From the NCBI GenBank assembly GCA_017508895.1, contig JAFWRA010000155.1:1-24485 (forward strand): a DNA stretch of 24,485 bases. The letters run 5' to 3'. Positions 1 through 7,464 of the stretch are shown in pieces. Position 1 is the stretch's first letter. Each line of letters begins with the position of its first letter. Under the pieces are notes generated by a model, which saw only the letters and a list, made by a program, of their open reading frames with translations, made no database searches and had not been told where the DNA came from. Origin of the DNA: Bacteroidales bacterium (lineage in GTDB: Bacteria; Bacteroidota; Bacteroidia; Bacteroidales; F082). The translations under genes and the position numbers were made by a program.

Positions 1-302
1 AGCATCACCGTTTGGCGGAAGTGTTCGACCGAGAACTCGTGACGCAGGTAGCGCATCTCTTCTTTGTTCTCTTTCTTCTCGCTCTTGTTCTCTTTGACCA
101 TCTCGACGACGAGGTTACCTTCGGCATCGATGCTCAATTTGACGTCTTCCTTGGTGAGACCAGGGATGCAAAGTTCGAGTTTGTAGTTGTCTTTCGTCTC
201 CATGATGTTCATGCGGGGCGTTGAATAATTCGTGTCGTTCCAGTTCATCAGTTCGTTGAACAGTGTAGGCATAAAGTCTTGATTTCTTCTAGTTACTAAC
301 AT
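1..302 (-). CDS. Small heat-shock protein, Hsp20/alpha-crystallin family (5' part, cut by window edge)
   Basis: ATP-independent cytoplasmic holdase chaperone that binds unfolding proteins under stress. About 100 residues are visible. A short N-terminal arm (MLVTRRNQDFMPTLFNELMN) is followed by the start of the alpha-crystallin domain: RMNIMETKDNYKLELCIPG, then LTKEDVKLSIDAEGNLVVE, then a Lys/Glu-rich loop and RYLRHEFSVEHFRQT. This order and spacing are typical of bacterial Hsp20. The C-terminal part with the GVL-type and IxI motifs lies outside the window. The start is ATG at 302-300, supported by an unusually good Shine-Dalgarno for this genome, AGGAGA at 316-311, 8 bases upstream. I recognise no promoter or heat-shock operator upstream. 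Confidence 0.93.
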   Translation of the reverse strand, partial: MLVTRRNQDFMPTLFNELMNWNDTNYSTPRMNIMETKDNYKLELCIPGLTKEDVKLSIDAEGNLVVEMVKENKSEKKENKEEMRYLRHEFSVEHFRQTVM

Positions 303-310
303 GGTTTTGA

Positions 311-316
311 TCTCCT
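311..316 (-). promoter_or_regulatory. Ribosome binding site of the hsp20 gene
   Basis: AGGAGA on the minus strand, 8 bases before the ATG at 302. It stands out because most genes here have weak or no Shine-Dalgarno sequence, and it fixes the start of the small heat-shock protein. Confidence 0.7.
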
Positions 317-367
317 ATTTTTATTGTTGTTTGTTTATTGTTTAATTGTTTAATCGTTGTTAGTTGA

Positions 368-395
368 GGTCCCTGAGCCTGTCGAAGGGCCGACC
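368..395. repeat. REP-like hairpin, solitary copy
   Basis: Core CCCT-GAGCCTGTCGA-AGGG, with outer bases GGTC and GACC that can also pair. Two related copies in opposite orientation lie at 10141-10215. Short dispersed palindromes containing CCTGAGC(C/T)TGTCGAAGG are known from many bacterial genomes, always outside genes. The loop sequence is constant while the stem varies between copies, which is a REP-like property. Confidence 0.7.
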
Positions 396-487
396 TTGGG
401 ACTTTCTGCCCGTCCTTTCGTTCGGACGACTCCACCTAGTCAAATTCTTTGCCAGAGCCAATAACGGGTCAAAAACCTTGTTTTCGC

Positions 488-544
488 TGACAAAATTTCC
501 GATTTATTATAATTTTGAATAAAAACGCATGACAAAATTTCCGA
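488..544. repeat. Direct repeat TGACAAAATTTCCGA x2 upstream of the MFS gene
   Basis: Two identical 15-base copies at 488-502 and 530-544, start to start 42 bases, which is about four turns of B-DNA, so both would face the same side of the helix. They sit 32-88 bases upstream of the promoter box at 576. A binding site for a regulator of the transporter is the simplest reading, but no regulator gene is adjacent and the sites could be unrelated to regulation. Confidence 0.45.
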
Positions 545-575
545 AATCAGTGGTTTTTTGTATGGCTTTATTCCG

Positions 576-583
576 TATTTTTG
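576..583 (+). promoter_or_regulatory. -7 promoter box of the MFS-GNAT pair
   Basis: TATTTTTG matches the Bacteroidota consensus TAnnTTTG. It ends 24 bases before the ATG at 608. A TTTG at 557-560 lies only 15 bases upstream, shorter than the usual 19-21, so the upstream box is uncertain. Confidence 0.5.
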
Positions 584-607
584 CACTCTGAAAACGAGCC
601 CGAAATC

Positions 608-1801
608 ATGGAAGAAAAGCTATTTAATAAGAATTACCTTTGCCTTTGTACAGCTAACTTCTTGTTTTTCTTTTCGTTCTATCTGTTGCTGCCCGTGTTG
701 CCCTTCTTCATCATGGAGAAATACCAAGCGGGCAATGCGGTCATCGGTACCGTGATTTCATGTTACACGCTGGCCACTTTGGTGGTGCGTCCTTTTTCAG
801 GCTATATGATGGACACCTTCAAGCGCAAACCATTGTACCTGTTGGCATTGTCCATATTTACGGCTGTGTTTGTCGGCTATCTTTTTGCGGCTACTATCAC
901 CATATTAATAATTGTACGTATTGTTCATGGCTTGGCTTTCGGCTTGACTTCGGTGGGCGGCAATACTTTGGTCATTGATGTGGTGCCGTCGGAGCATAGG
1001 GGAGAGGGCATTGGCTATTATGGCGTGGCCAACAACATCGCCATGGCGGTTGGACCCATGACGGGCTTGTTCGTGTACGAGCATTTTAGTTTCAATGCTA
1101 TCTTCTTAGGTTGTATGGGCTGTAGCTTGTTGGCGGCTTTGTTTGCCTCAAGGATTCAGACCAAAGTAAGACCGCCTGTCAAGCGCCCACCGATCTCTTT
1201 GGACCGTTTTATTTTGATAAAAGGCTTGTTGGCGGGTGTTTCGTTCACTTTGTTGGCCTTCGCGTATGGTCAGATTTCCAATTATATTGCCCTCTATGCC
1301 AAGGAGATGGGCTTGACTATCAGCAGCGGTTTGTTTTTTACTGTGTATGCCGTCGGGCTGATAGCCTCGCGCCTTTTTGCAGGTAAGATGGTTGATAAGG
1401 GCAAGGTGACACAGACTATCGCTTTGGGTCTGGGTATCGTTGTGTTGGCCATGTTCGGTCTCGGCATGTGTCACCATTGCAATGCTTTGGGCACAGACTA
1501 CACAGCTGTGGCTTTCCTGTTGATTGCCTTGTGTTGTGGCTTGGGTTTTGGCGCGGCTTTCCCGTCGTTTAATGCCCTGTTCATCAATCTTGGCACCAAT
1601 GCACAGCGTGGCACGGCCACCTCCACCTATCTCACCACATGGGACTTGGGGCTCGGCATCGGCATCTTCTCAGGTGGTATGCTGGCTGAGCATTTCTCGT
1701 TTTCGACTGCCTATCTGGTGGCCTCGGCTTCGGTGATGGTGTCGCTCATCTTTTTTGTCATTGTTGTAACACCTCATTATCAGAGAAATAAACTACGCTG
1801 A
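608..1801 (+). CDS. MFS transporter (probable drug/metabolite efflux)
   Basis: Inner-membrane major facilitator, 397 residues, the usual size for a 12-helix member. After a short N-terminus (MEEKLFNKNY) the hydrophobic segments follow in two halves separated by a basic cytoplasmic loop (RIQTKVRPPVKRPP). MFS motif A is seen as GYMMDTFKRKPLYL between helices 2 and 3, and a motif-B-like RIVHGLAFG in helix 4. The substrate cannot be read from sequence. I chose ATG 608 because an in-frame TTG at 581 falls inside the promoter box at 576-583. The stop TGA shares its last base with the ATG of the acetyltransferase gene (TGATG at 1799-1803), so the two are very likely cotranscribed and translationally coupled. 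Confidence 0.9.
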   Translation: MEEKLFNKNYLCLCTANFLFFFSFYLLLPVLPFFIMEKYQAGNAVIGTVISCYTLATLVVRPFSGYMMDTFKRKPLYLLALSIFTAVFVGYLFAATITILIIVRIVHGLAFGLTSVGGNTLVIDVVPSEHRGEGIGYYGVANNIAMAVGPMTGLFVYEHFSFNAIFLGCMGCSLLAALFASRIQTKVRPPVKRPPISLDRFILIKGLLAGVSFTLLAFAYGQISNYIALYAKEMGLTISSGLFFTVYAVGLIASRLFAGKMVDKGKVTQTIALGLGIVVLAMFGLGMCHHCNALGTDYTAVAFLLIALCCGLGFGAAFPSFNALFINLGTNAQRGTATSTYLTTWDLGLGIGIFSGGMLAEHFSFSTAYLVASASVMVSLIFFVIVVTPHYQRNKLR

Positions 1802-2379
1802 TGCACCCTGTTAATCCCATAGTACAGCTTCGTGATGCCACATTGGATGATGCTCCTTTTATTGCGCGTGTGGTTTTGGCAGGCATTGACATGCTTGACA
1901 TTGATGCCGTTCTCCCCGATGAACAGCGTGCGATTTTTGAACATTTGATTGAGATTTGCCGCATGGACGACACCTTGTATAATTATTGCAACACGCGCAT
2001 TGCCGAGGTTGACGGTAAGCCTGTGGGGGCATTGGTGGCGTACGATGGTGCATGTTATGCCAAAATGCGGGAAAAGACCTTTGGACTTGTGCAGCAAACT
2101 TCTGGCATGGACTTGAGCCGCAATGCAATGGAAACCGGTCCAGGTGAGTATTATCTGGACAGCATGGCCATTCTATCCGACTTTAGGGGCGTTGGCATCG
2201 GTAAGATGTTGATGCGTGACCGTGTGGATTTTGCCTTAAATAATGGTTTTCAAAAAGTTACCCTTTTGGTTGATAAGGACAAGCCGCGTTTGCAAGAGTA
2301 TTATCAAAGCGAGGGCTTCTCTTTCAGCAAGGAGATGTTTGTGTTTGGAGCATGGTATAATAAACTGGAGAAATTTTAG
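1801..2379 (+). CDS. GNAT family N-acetyltransferase
   Basis: Cytoplasmic acetyl-CoA-dependent acetyltransferase of 192 residues. The central beta strand and pyrophosphate loop are clear: EYYLDSMAILSDFRGVGIGKML, with the Q/RxxGxG/A loop RGVGIGK at residues 129-135. The following helix and strand end in LLVDKDKPRLQEYYQSEGF, the typical motif B of GNATs in which a Tyr near the end is often catalytic. The acceptor substrate cannot be predicted. It overlaps the MFS gene by one base. Such pairing suggests that the enzyme may modify the transporter's substrate, but that is inference. The first 115 residues contain no other recognised domain. Confidence 0.88.
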   Translation: MHPVNPIVQLRDATLDDAPFIARVVLAGIDMLDIDAVLPDEQRAIFEHLIEICRMDDTLYNYCNTRIAEVDGKPVGALVAYDGACYAKMREKTFGLVQQTSGMDLSRNAMETGPGEYYLDSMAILSDFRGVGIGKMLMRDRVDFALNNGFQKVTLLVDKDKPRLQEYYQSEGFSFSKEMFVFGAWYNKLEKF

Positions 2380-2383
2380 CATT

Positions 2384-2416
2384 TTTGTATTGGGCGAAAG
2401 TTTTTTTCTACTTTTG
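2384..2416 (+). promoter_or_regulatory. Promoter of the EEP-family gene
   Basis: TTTG at 2384-2387, 21-base spacer, TACTTTTG at 2409-2416. Both boxes match the Bacteroidota consensus TTTG...TAnnTTTG. It begins 4 bases after the stop of the acetyltransferase gene and separates that pair from the next gene. Confidence 0.7.
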
Positions 2417-2437
2417 CTGCAATAAAACCTATTTCCT

Positions 2438-3391
2438 ATGAAAAAACTTCTCCTTTTTGCCCTTATCATTGTGGCATCATTCCAACTTTCCGCTCAGCAA
2501 ATGCTGGTCGGTTCCTACAATATCCGCTATAAGAACGCCAACGACAGCATCAATGGTGAGATATGGACCAAGCGTTGTCAGGTCATCTGCGACCAAGTGA
2601 ACTTCATGGCGCCTGAGATTTTCGGGACACAAGAAGTGCTATATGTCCAACTCCAAGATATGCAGAAGGCTTTGGATGGCTATGATTATATCGGCATTGG
2701 GCGTGATGATGGTAAACGTGGTGGCGAACATGAAGCCATCTTTTACAAAAAGGATAAACTCCAGCTTTTGGACCATGGTGACTTTTGGCTCAGCGAAACC
2801 CCTGACAAGCCTGGCTTAGGATGGGATGCGGTGTGCATCCGCATCTGCACTTGGGGGAAATTTGCCACGAAGGAAACGGAACAACGTCACGGCTTGTTCA
2901 ATCGCAGAAAAGCGGGGAAAGGGAAAGTGTTCTATTTCTTCAACCTCCACATGGATCATGTAGGTGTGGTGGCGCGACGTGAAGCGGCCAAACTGGTGGT
3001 AGCCAAAGTTCGTGAGATTGCCCAAGGAGCGCCTGTGTTCATCACAGGAGATTTCAACGTGGACCAGAACGATGAGATTTACACGATTTTCACGAAATCA
3101 GGTTTGTTGAAAGACTCCTATGATGTTGCTCGTATCCGATTCGCTGAAAACGGCACGTTCAATGCCTTCAAGACCAACTATTTCACCAATAGCCGCATTG
3201 ACCATGTGTTTGTGTCACCAAATACAAAGGTGGAGGCCTACGGGGTGTTTACCAACAGCTATTGGACGCCTGATGACGACCCGGATGACAACCTAAAGGC
3301 CAACGATGCACCGCAACAGATCTCGTTTGACACCTACATCCGGCATAATCCTTCTGACCATTATCCGGTGTTCGTGAAGATAAGGTTGTGA
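2438..3391 (+). CDS. Secreted endonuclease/exonuclease/phosphatase (EEP) family hydrolase
   Basis: Metal-dependent phosphoesterase of the DNase I/exonuclease III/sphingomyelinase fold, 317 residues, exported by a signal peptide (MKKLLLFALIIVASFQLSAQ, cleavage near residue 20). The family active site is complete: Asn28 in SYNIRY, Glu66 in FGTQEV, His in FNLHMDHVG, Asp and Asn in ITGDFNVD, the RIDHVFV segment, and the terminal SDHYPV. Bacteroidota members of this type are often annotated as endonucleases, but phosphodiesterase activity on lipids or sugar phosphates is equally possible. It has its own promoter. Location is periplasmic or outer-membrane facing. There is no lipobox. Confidence 0.9.
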   Translation: MKKLLLFALIIVASFQLSAQQMLVGSYNIRYKNANDSINGEIWTKRCQVICDQVNFMAPEIFGTQEVLYVQLQDMQKALDGYDYIGIGRDDGKRGGEHEAIFYKKDKLQLLDHGDFWLSETPDKPGLGWDAVCIRICTWGKFATKETEQRHGLFNRRKAGKGKVFYFFNLHMDHVGVVARREAAKLVVAKVREIAQGAPVFITGDFNVDQNDEIYTIFTKSGLLKDSYDVARIRFAENGTFNAFKTNYFTNSRIDHVFVSPNTKVEAYGVFTNSYWTPDDDPDDNLKANDAPQQISFDTYIRHNPSDHYPVFVKIRL

Positions 3392-3430
3392 GGTAATGTG
3401 ATAAGAGGGGACGAATGTTATATTATTGCT

Positions 3431-4897
3431 ATGTCTTTTAATTCCATCCAATTCGCTTTATTTCTCCCAATAGTGTTTTTGCTCTATTGGCTCGTTTTTG
3501 ATAAGCTTATTGAAAAATCCAGGTACCAATTGCAGATGCAAAACGCATTTGTTGTTTTGGCTAGTTATGTGTTTTATGGATGGTGGAACAAGCATTTTTT
3601 GGTGCTCATTTTCTTTACTTCATTCAGCTCGTGGTTGAGTGGATTGCTCATTGAGAATGCAAAATCAAGCAAAGCATCCAAAACTTGGATGGTTGTTAAC
3701 GTTGTTGTAAACATCAGTATTCTGGCGTTTTTTAAATACTACAATTTTTTTATAACAGAGTTTTGTCAAGCCTTCCATGTCCTATCAAACAAGAACTTAC
3801 TGAAAGTGATTCTTCCGGCAGGAATCTCGTTTTATACGTTCCAAGCCGTTTCATACTCAGTTGATGTGTATAGAAAAAAGACCGAGGCTACAAGAGATAT
3901 TTTGGCTTTCTTCGCATTCATTTCTTTTTTCCCTCAACTTGTTGCTGGACCCATTGAAAGGGCGACCAATCTATTGCCACAGTTTTTGCGAAAACGCGAG
4001 TTTGACCAACAACAGGCCACAGATGGTATGAGGCAATTTCTTTGGGGATTGTTTAAGAAAACGGTTGTCGCCGATAATTGTGCGCTTCATGTAAGTTCTG
4101 TCTTTTATTGGTCAAGTAGAACGGTTATTCCAGGAAGTGATTTGTTACTTGCTGCCGTTTTGTTCTCTTTTCAGATTTATGCAGACTTCTCAGGTTATTC
4201 CGATATGGCAATTGGAACATCCAAATTGTTTGGTGTCAAGTTGATGCAAAACTTTAAGTTCCCTTATTTTTCAAGGAATATGGCTGAGTTTTGGCGGAGA
4301 TGGCACATTTCTCTCAATTCTTGGTTCCGTGATTATGTCTATATTCCCCTTGGAGGAAGCCGAGTGAAAAAGCCAGTTGTCGTTAGAAACATATTTGTTG
4401 TCTTTATTTTAAGTGCGATGTGGCATGGTGCGGGATTGAATTATATTCTTTGGGGTGTATACCACGCCTTGTTGATAGTTCTATTGTTTTTGTTGCACAA
4501 AAATCGGAAAAATCTTGATGTGGTGTCTTCTGGAAGAATACTGCCGAATTTGAAAGAAACTGCTCAGATGCTGTTAACATTTTTGTTCGTGACATTTGGC
4601 TGGATTGCTTTTCGTTCAGATAACCTTCATGTTTTCTTCAATTATGTTTCTGGGATGGCACAATGGGGGACGTTGCGTGCAATTTATCGCTTTTTTATTC
4701 AATCCGATATGTGGCCGATAAACTTGTTTATTTGCCTCATGCTGGCCGTTGAATGGTTGCAAAGAGACAAGGAGTTTGGTCTTGATATCCAGTTCATCAA
4801 ATATGGTTGGATTAGGTGGGCTGTTTATTTGGCTGTTAGTGTGATGATTATCATGGTTGGAGGCTTGCCAGAGCCTTTTGTGTATTTTCAATTTTGA
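3431..4897 (+). CDS. MBOAT family O-acyltransferase (AlgI/DltB-like)
   Basis: Polytopic inner-membrane acyltransferase of 488 residues that in characterised relatives (AlgI, DltB, PatA) moves acyl groups across the membrane for transfer to cell-surface polymers. The N-terminus MSFNSIQFALFLPIVFLLYW is the standard MBOAT opening. The signature EFWRRWHISLNSWFRDYVY (about 286-304) contains His292, and the catalytic-type His332 lies in MWHGAGLNYILWG. I chose ATG 3431 rather than an in-frame GTG at 3398, because the family starts here. The next gene follows after 5 bases and encodes an SGNH-like partner. The DNA is visibly AT-richer than its neighbours (18 G+C in 60 at 3721-3780, against 33 in 60 at 11701-11760). 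No promoter box was recognised. Confidence 0.92.
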   Translation: MSFNSIQFALFLPIVFLLYWLVFDKLIEKSRYQLQMQNAFVVLASYVFYGWWNKHFLVLIFFTSFSSWLSGLLIENAKSSKASKTWMVVNVVVNISILAFFKYYNFFITEFCQAFHVLSNKNLLKVILPAGISFYTFQAVSYSVDVYRKKTEATRDILAFFAFISFFPQLVAGPIERATNLLPQFLRKREFDQQQATDGMRQFLWGLFKKTVVADNCALHVSSVFYWSSRTVIPGSDLLLAAVLFSFQIYADFSGYSDMAIGTSKLFGVKLMQNFKFPYFSRNMAEFWRRWHISLNSWFRDYVYIPLGGSRVKKPVVVRNIFVVFILSAMWHGAGLNYILWGVYHALLIVLLFLLHKNRKNLDVVSSGRILPNLKETAQMLLTFLFVTFGWIAFRSDNLHVFFNYVSGMAQWGTLRAIYRFFIQSDMWPINLFICLMLAVEWLQRDKEFGLDIQFIKYGWIRWAVYLAVSVMIIMVGGLPEPFVYFQF

Positions 4898-4902
4898 AAT
4901 AA

Positions 4903-5775
4903 ATGAAAGGATTTGTTAGAAAAATAGTATGGTTTGTGCTTTTGCTTATCGTCCCTATGGCTGCGATATATGTGGTGTGTTGTTTTCAAAAAGGGAAAAA
5001 GTATTCCGTTGATACTATTTATGTGTGGGGGGATTCGCAAATGGTTCAGGGATTGGATTTGTCTTTGGTGTCCTCTTGCCTTTCGAGACAAGTTCTGTCT
5101 TCTGCAAGGCATGCTGGTGGCGTATATGACTTTTTGGTTAGTATTGAACATATTCCCGAAAGCTCAACATGTATTATTGAATTTCCCGAATCGGCATTTT
5201 TTCGCACGCCTAGATTGGATTATAATCGGACTGGTTTGGAATTGCATAGCCTTTGGTCGATGATTCAAGCAAATGCTCCATTACAGGAGTGCATGAGGAT
5301 CTTTATTTTGAATCGTAGCCGTATGTTTTCTTGTCAGAATGTATTTTCTTCAAATCATACGTTGTATCCGTTTGTTTCTGAGTTGCAGTATCCCCAGCCA
5401 TTGAGTCGGTTTTATTACTTGTTTAACATTAAGTCTGTAGACTCAGATTGGAAAATTGCAACATACGAATATGGACTTTCCCAATTGAATAAAAAGGGAT
5501 GCAGGATTGTGTTTATTCAGTTTCCATTTGAGAAACAAGTTGAACAATATGCTAAACAATCGGTCAATAGGATTCTTTCCGAAAGAGTTAAGAATAGATT
5601 ACTTGACGAGTTTACTATTGTTACAGATACAATATCTCTTCCTAACGATAGTCTACAAATGTATGATTTGTCCCATTTGAATGAAGTGGGGGCAAGACAT
5701 GTTGCATTGGAAGTTGCCAAAGCGATGCAGCAAGATACAGTTTGCAATCGGTTCTTTTTTGTGGAGTTAAAATAA
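4903..5775 (+). CDS. Membrane-anchored SGNH-like protein, partner of the MBOAT acyltransferase
   Basis: 290 residues. One N-terminal membrane segment (about 8-27: IVWFVLLLIVPMAAIYVVCC) anchors an extracytoplasmic domain. SGNH-fold signs are the block I motif VWGDSQ with Ser45 as candidate nucleophile, and a block V motif MYDLSHLNEVGARHV with Asp255 and His258. This arrangement, an N-terminal helix plus a periplasmic SGNH domain encoded right after an MBOAT protein, is that of DltD, AlgJ/AlgX and PatB type partners, which finish O-acylation of a cell-wall or exported polymer. I see no close family name, and the middle of the protein is unlike anything I recognise. Gap to the MBOAT stop is 5 bases. 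The DNA is AT-rich (17 G+C in 60 at 5581-5640). Confidence 0.72.
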   Translation: MKGFVRKIVWFVLLLIVPMAAIYVVCCFQKGKKYSVDTIYVWGDSQMVQGLDLSLVSSCLSRQVLSSARHAGGVYDFLVSIEHIPESSTCIIEFPESAFFRTPRLDYNRTGLELHSLWSMIQANAPLQECMRIFILNRSRMFSCQNVFSSNHTLYPFVSELQYPQPLSRFYYLFNIKSVDSDWKIATYEYGLSQLNKKGCRIVFIQFPFEKQVEQYAKQSVNRILSERVKNRLLDEFTIVTDTISLPNDSLQMYDLSHLNEVGARHVALEVAKAMQQDTVCNRFFFVELK

Positions 5776-5806
5776 GGTAGATGCTTTCTGAAATAATATG
5801 CATTTG

Positions 5807-6697
5807 CTAATTCAGCTTCCTTCTTTTTATTTCGCTCCAAGTCTGCAACACCACTGAAATGATAATCAGTGCAATGCCGATGCAGAATGAATAATTCAAC
5901 TCTTTGTATTCGCTGAAAATGAACATCGAAAGGATGATGCTATAGACAGGCTCCAAGTTATAGGTAAGGTTGACGGTGAAAGCTGGAATCTTTTGTAGCA
6001 CAATGATTTGCAGCAAACATAGTCCTATGGTGCAAATCACGACCATGAAGGCGAGGTAAGGATAGTCCATTCCGACGGGATAGAGCCGACCGACAGGGAT
6101 GAACACATTATATAAAGGTATAATGCAGGTCAGGCCAATAAGGCCGCCAATCATCTCCCAAAGCAACATGTTTTTGGCTTCGTAGTGTTTGCCAACGCGT
6201 TGATTGGCGATGGCAAACAAGGCATAGAGCGCCGAGGAAACCACACCCAAGACGATACCCAAACGGTAACGCGAATCGAACTGGAAAATCAGATAGATGC
6301 CGAGTATGGTGAGCAGACTGAACAGAAACTCGCGACCGGAAAACTTGTGTTTGTTGATGATGGGCTCGAACAAGGCCGTGAAAAACCCTACCAAGGAGAA
6401 ACATACCACACCAATGCTGACATTGGAGGCCTTGATTGAGGCATAGAAGAACACCCAATGCAGACAAAGCAGCATACCTACGCCGCCCATCTGTAAAATG
6501 TCCCTGAATTTGTATCGTTGTAGGGACGCGTGGCCGTGCGTCTCTGTAAACCGCAAATACAGGAACATCAACAAAGCGGCAGCAGCCATGCGCCACCACA
6601 CCAAAATGGCGGAATCCAAGGTGATGAGTCTTCCCAACACGCCGGTAAAACCCGCGATAAATACCGAGAGATGGAGCAGGAAATAGTCTTTCTTCAT
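5807..6697 (-). CDS. EamA/DMT family transporter (third gene of operon)
   Basis: Inner-membrane drug/metabolite transporter of 296 residues with about ten hydrophobic helices in two EamA halves. The first half runs from MKKDYFLLHLSVFIAGFTGVLG through WWRMAAAALLMFLYL. The second runs from LGIVLGVVSSALYALFAIANQ to the end, including NLEPVYSIILSMFIFSEY, the typical penultimate-helix motif of EamA proteins. Substrate unknown; characterised relatives export amino acids or nucleosides. Its ATG overlaps the stop of the RNA methyltransferase gene by 4 bases (ATGA at 6697-6694). It is the last gene of its operon and runs convergently into the SGNH-like gene with 31 bases between stops and no terminator hairpin visible. 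Confidence 0.9.
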   Translation of the reverse strand: MKKDYFLLHLSVFIAGFTGVLGRLITLDSAILVWWRMAAAALLMFLYLRFTETHGHASLQRYKFRDILQMGGVGMLLCLHWVFFYASIKASNVSIGVVCFSLVGFFTALFEPIINKHKFSGREFLFSLLTILGIYLIFQFDSRYRLGIVLGVVSSALYALFAIANQRVGKHYEAKNMLLWEMIGGLIGLTCIIPLYNVFIPVGRLYPVGMDYPYLAFMVVICTIGLCLLQIIVLQKIPAFTVNLTYNLEPVYSIILSMFIFSEYKELNYSFCIGIALIIISVVLQTWSEIKRRKLN

Positions 6698-7464
6698 GGT
6701 TTTCTGCGTTGGCGTACGGCCTCAAAGGTGACAATGGCGGTGGTCACCGAAACGTTGAGCGAGTCGGCGATGCCGTTCATGGGGATGATGATATTCTGGT
6801 CGGCAGCCTTTACCCATGCATCGGAAATGCCCGTGGCTTCGGTTCCCATCACTAAGGCAGAGGCCTTTCGGAAGTCGGCATCGAGGTAATCGATGGAGGC
6901 CTTAAGGTAGGTGCAATAGATGGTGATGCCATTCTTTTTCAGCCAATTGATACAGTCCTCTGTGGAGCAGGCATAAACAGGCACGCTGAAGATGCACCCG
7001 ATGCTGGCTCGGATGGCGTTGGGGTTGAAAAGGTCGGTGGCAGGGTCAGCCACGATGACGGCATCCACGCCTGCCGCATCGGCAGTGCGCATCACGGCAC
7101 CAAGGTTACCAGGTTTTTCAACAGTCTCTAACACAATGATCAAAGTGTCTTTCTTTGGCTTGAACTCGCTGAGGCTCTTGTATTTGGGTATGGCCACGGC
7201 CAACAAACCGTCACTACCTTCACGGTAGGCAATCTTGTTAAACACCTCTTCCGTGACGGTCTCGATGAAAGCGGCATTAACCTTTACGGACTCGCGCAAT
7301 AATGGCTCACAGACATAAAGTTGCTCAATCTCAAATCCACATGCCTGTGCGCGTTCAATCTCACGTTGCCCCTCAATAAGGATGCGGTTCTGCTCGCGGC
7401 GCTCAGCGGCCTTCTGCAATTTGACGAGGTTCTTTATCTTGGGATTTGTCTTGCTTGTAATCAT
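6694..7464 (-). CDS. TrmH/SpoU family RNA 2'-O-ribose methyltransferase
   Basis: SAM-dependent SPOUT methyltransferase acting on rRNA or tRNA in the cytoplasm, 256 residues. An N-terminal substrate-binding domain (TNPKIKNLVKLQKAAERREQ, then ILIEGQREIERA) is followed by the knotted catalytic domain. Its motifs are 1, VEKPGNLGAVMRTADAAG with the Asn and Arg typical of 2'-O-methylation; 2, LVMGTEATGISD; and 3, IIIPMNGIADSLNVSVTTAI. The exact target nucleotide cannot be told; RlmB or a 23S-type enzyme are possibilities. Both ends overlap EamA genes by 4 bases (ATGA at 7464-7461 and 6697-6694), so the three genes form a tightly coupled operon. Confidence 0.92.
   Translation of the reverse strand: MITSKTNPKIKNLVKLQKAAERREQNRILIEGQREIERAQACGFEIEQLYVCEPLLRESVKVNAAFIETVTEEVFNKIAYREGSDGLLAVAIPKYKSLSEFKPKKDTLIIVLETVEKPGNLGAVMRTADAAGVDAVIVADPATDLFNPNAIRASIGCIFSVPVYACSTEDCINWLKKNGITIYCTYLKASIDYLDADFRKASALVMGTEATGISDAWVKAADQNIIIPMNGIADSLNVSVTTAIVTFEAVRQRRKP

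Larger units (their letters stand above)
303..607. other. Intergenic region between hsp20 (-) and the MFS gene (+)
   Basis: No coding potential that I can support. From left to right it holds the hsp20 ribosome binding site, an AT-rich string of GTTTA/ATTGTTTAA units at about 329-363, a REP-like hairpin at 368-395, a small CGTCC/GGACG inverted repeat at 411-428, two copies of TGACAAAATTTCCGA at 488-502 and 530-544, and a TAnnTTTG promoter box at 576-583 for the MFS gene. Confidence 0.7.

Noticed and set aside
411..428. CGTCC/GGACG hairpin as terminator
   Set aside because: Only five pairs and no T run on either side; it also lies upstream of both flanking genes.
581..607. In-frame upstream TTG start for the MFS gene
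   Set aside because: The codon lies inside the TATTTTTG promoter box, so it cannot be in the transcript made from it; ATG 608 fits the family.
3398..3430. In-frame GTG start for the MBOAT gene, preceded by purine-rich sequence
   Set aside because: The 11 extra residues (starting VIRGDECYI) are not seen at MBOAT N-termini, while MSFNSIQF at 3431 is the standard opening.
6108..6734. Open frame of 208 codons in another frame over the EamA and methyltransferase genes
   Set aside because: Overlaps two confident genes on the same strand; the translation is rich in His, Arg and Cys and has no membrane or domain pattern.
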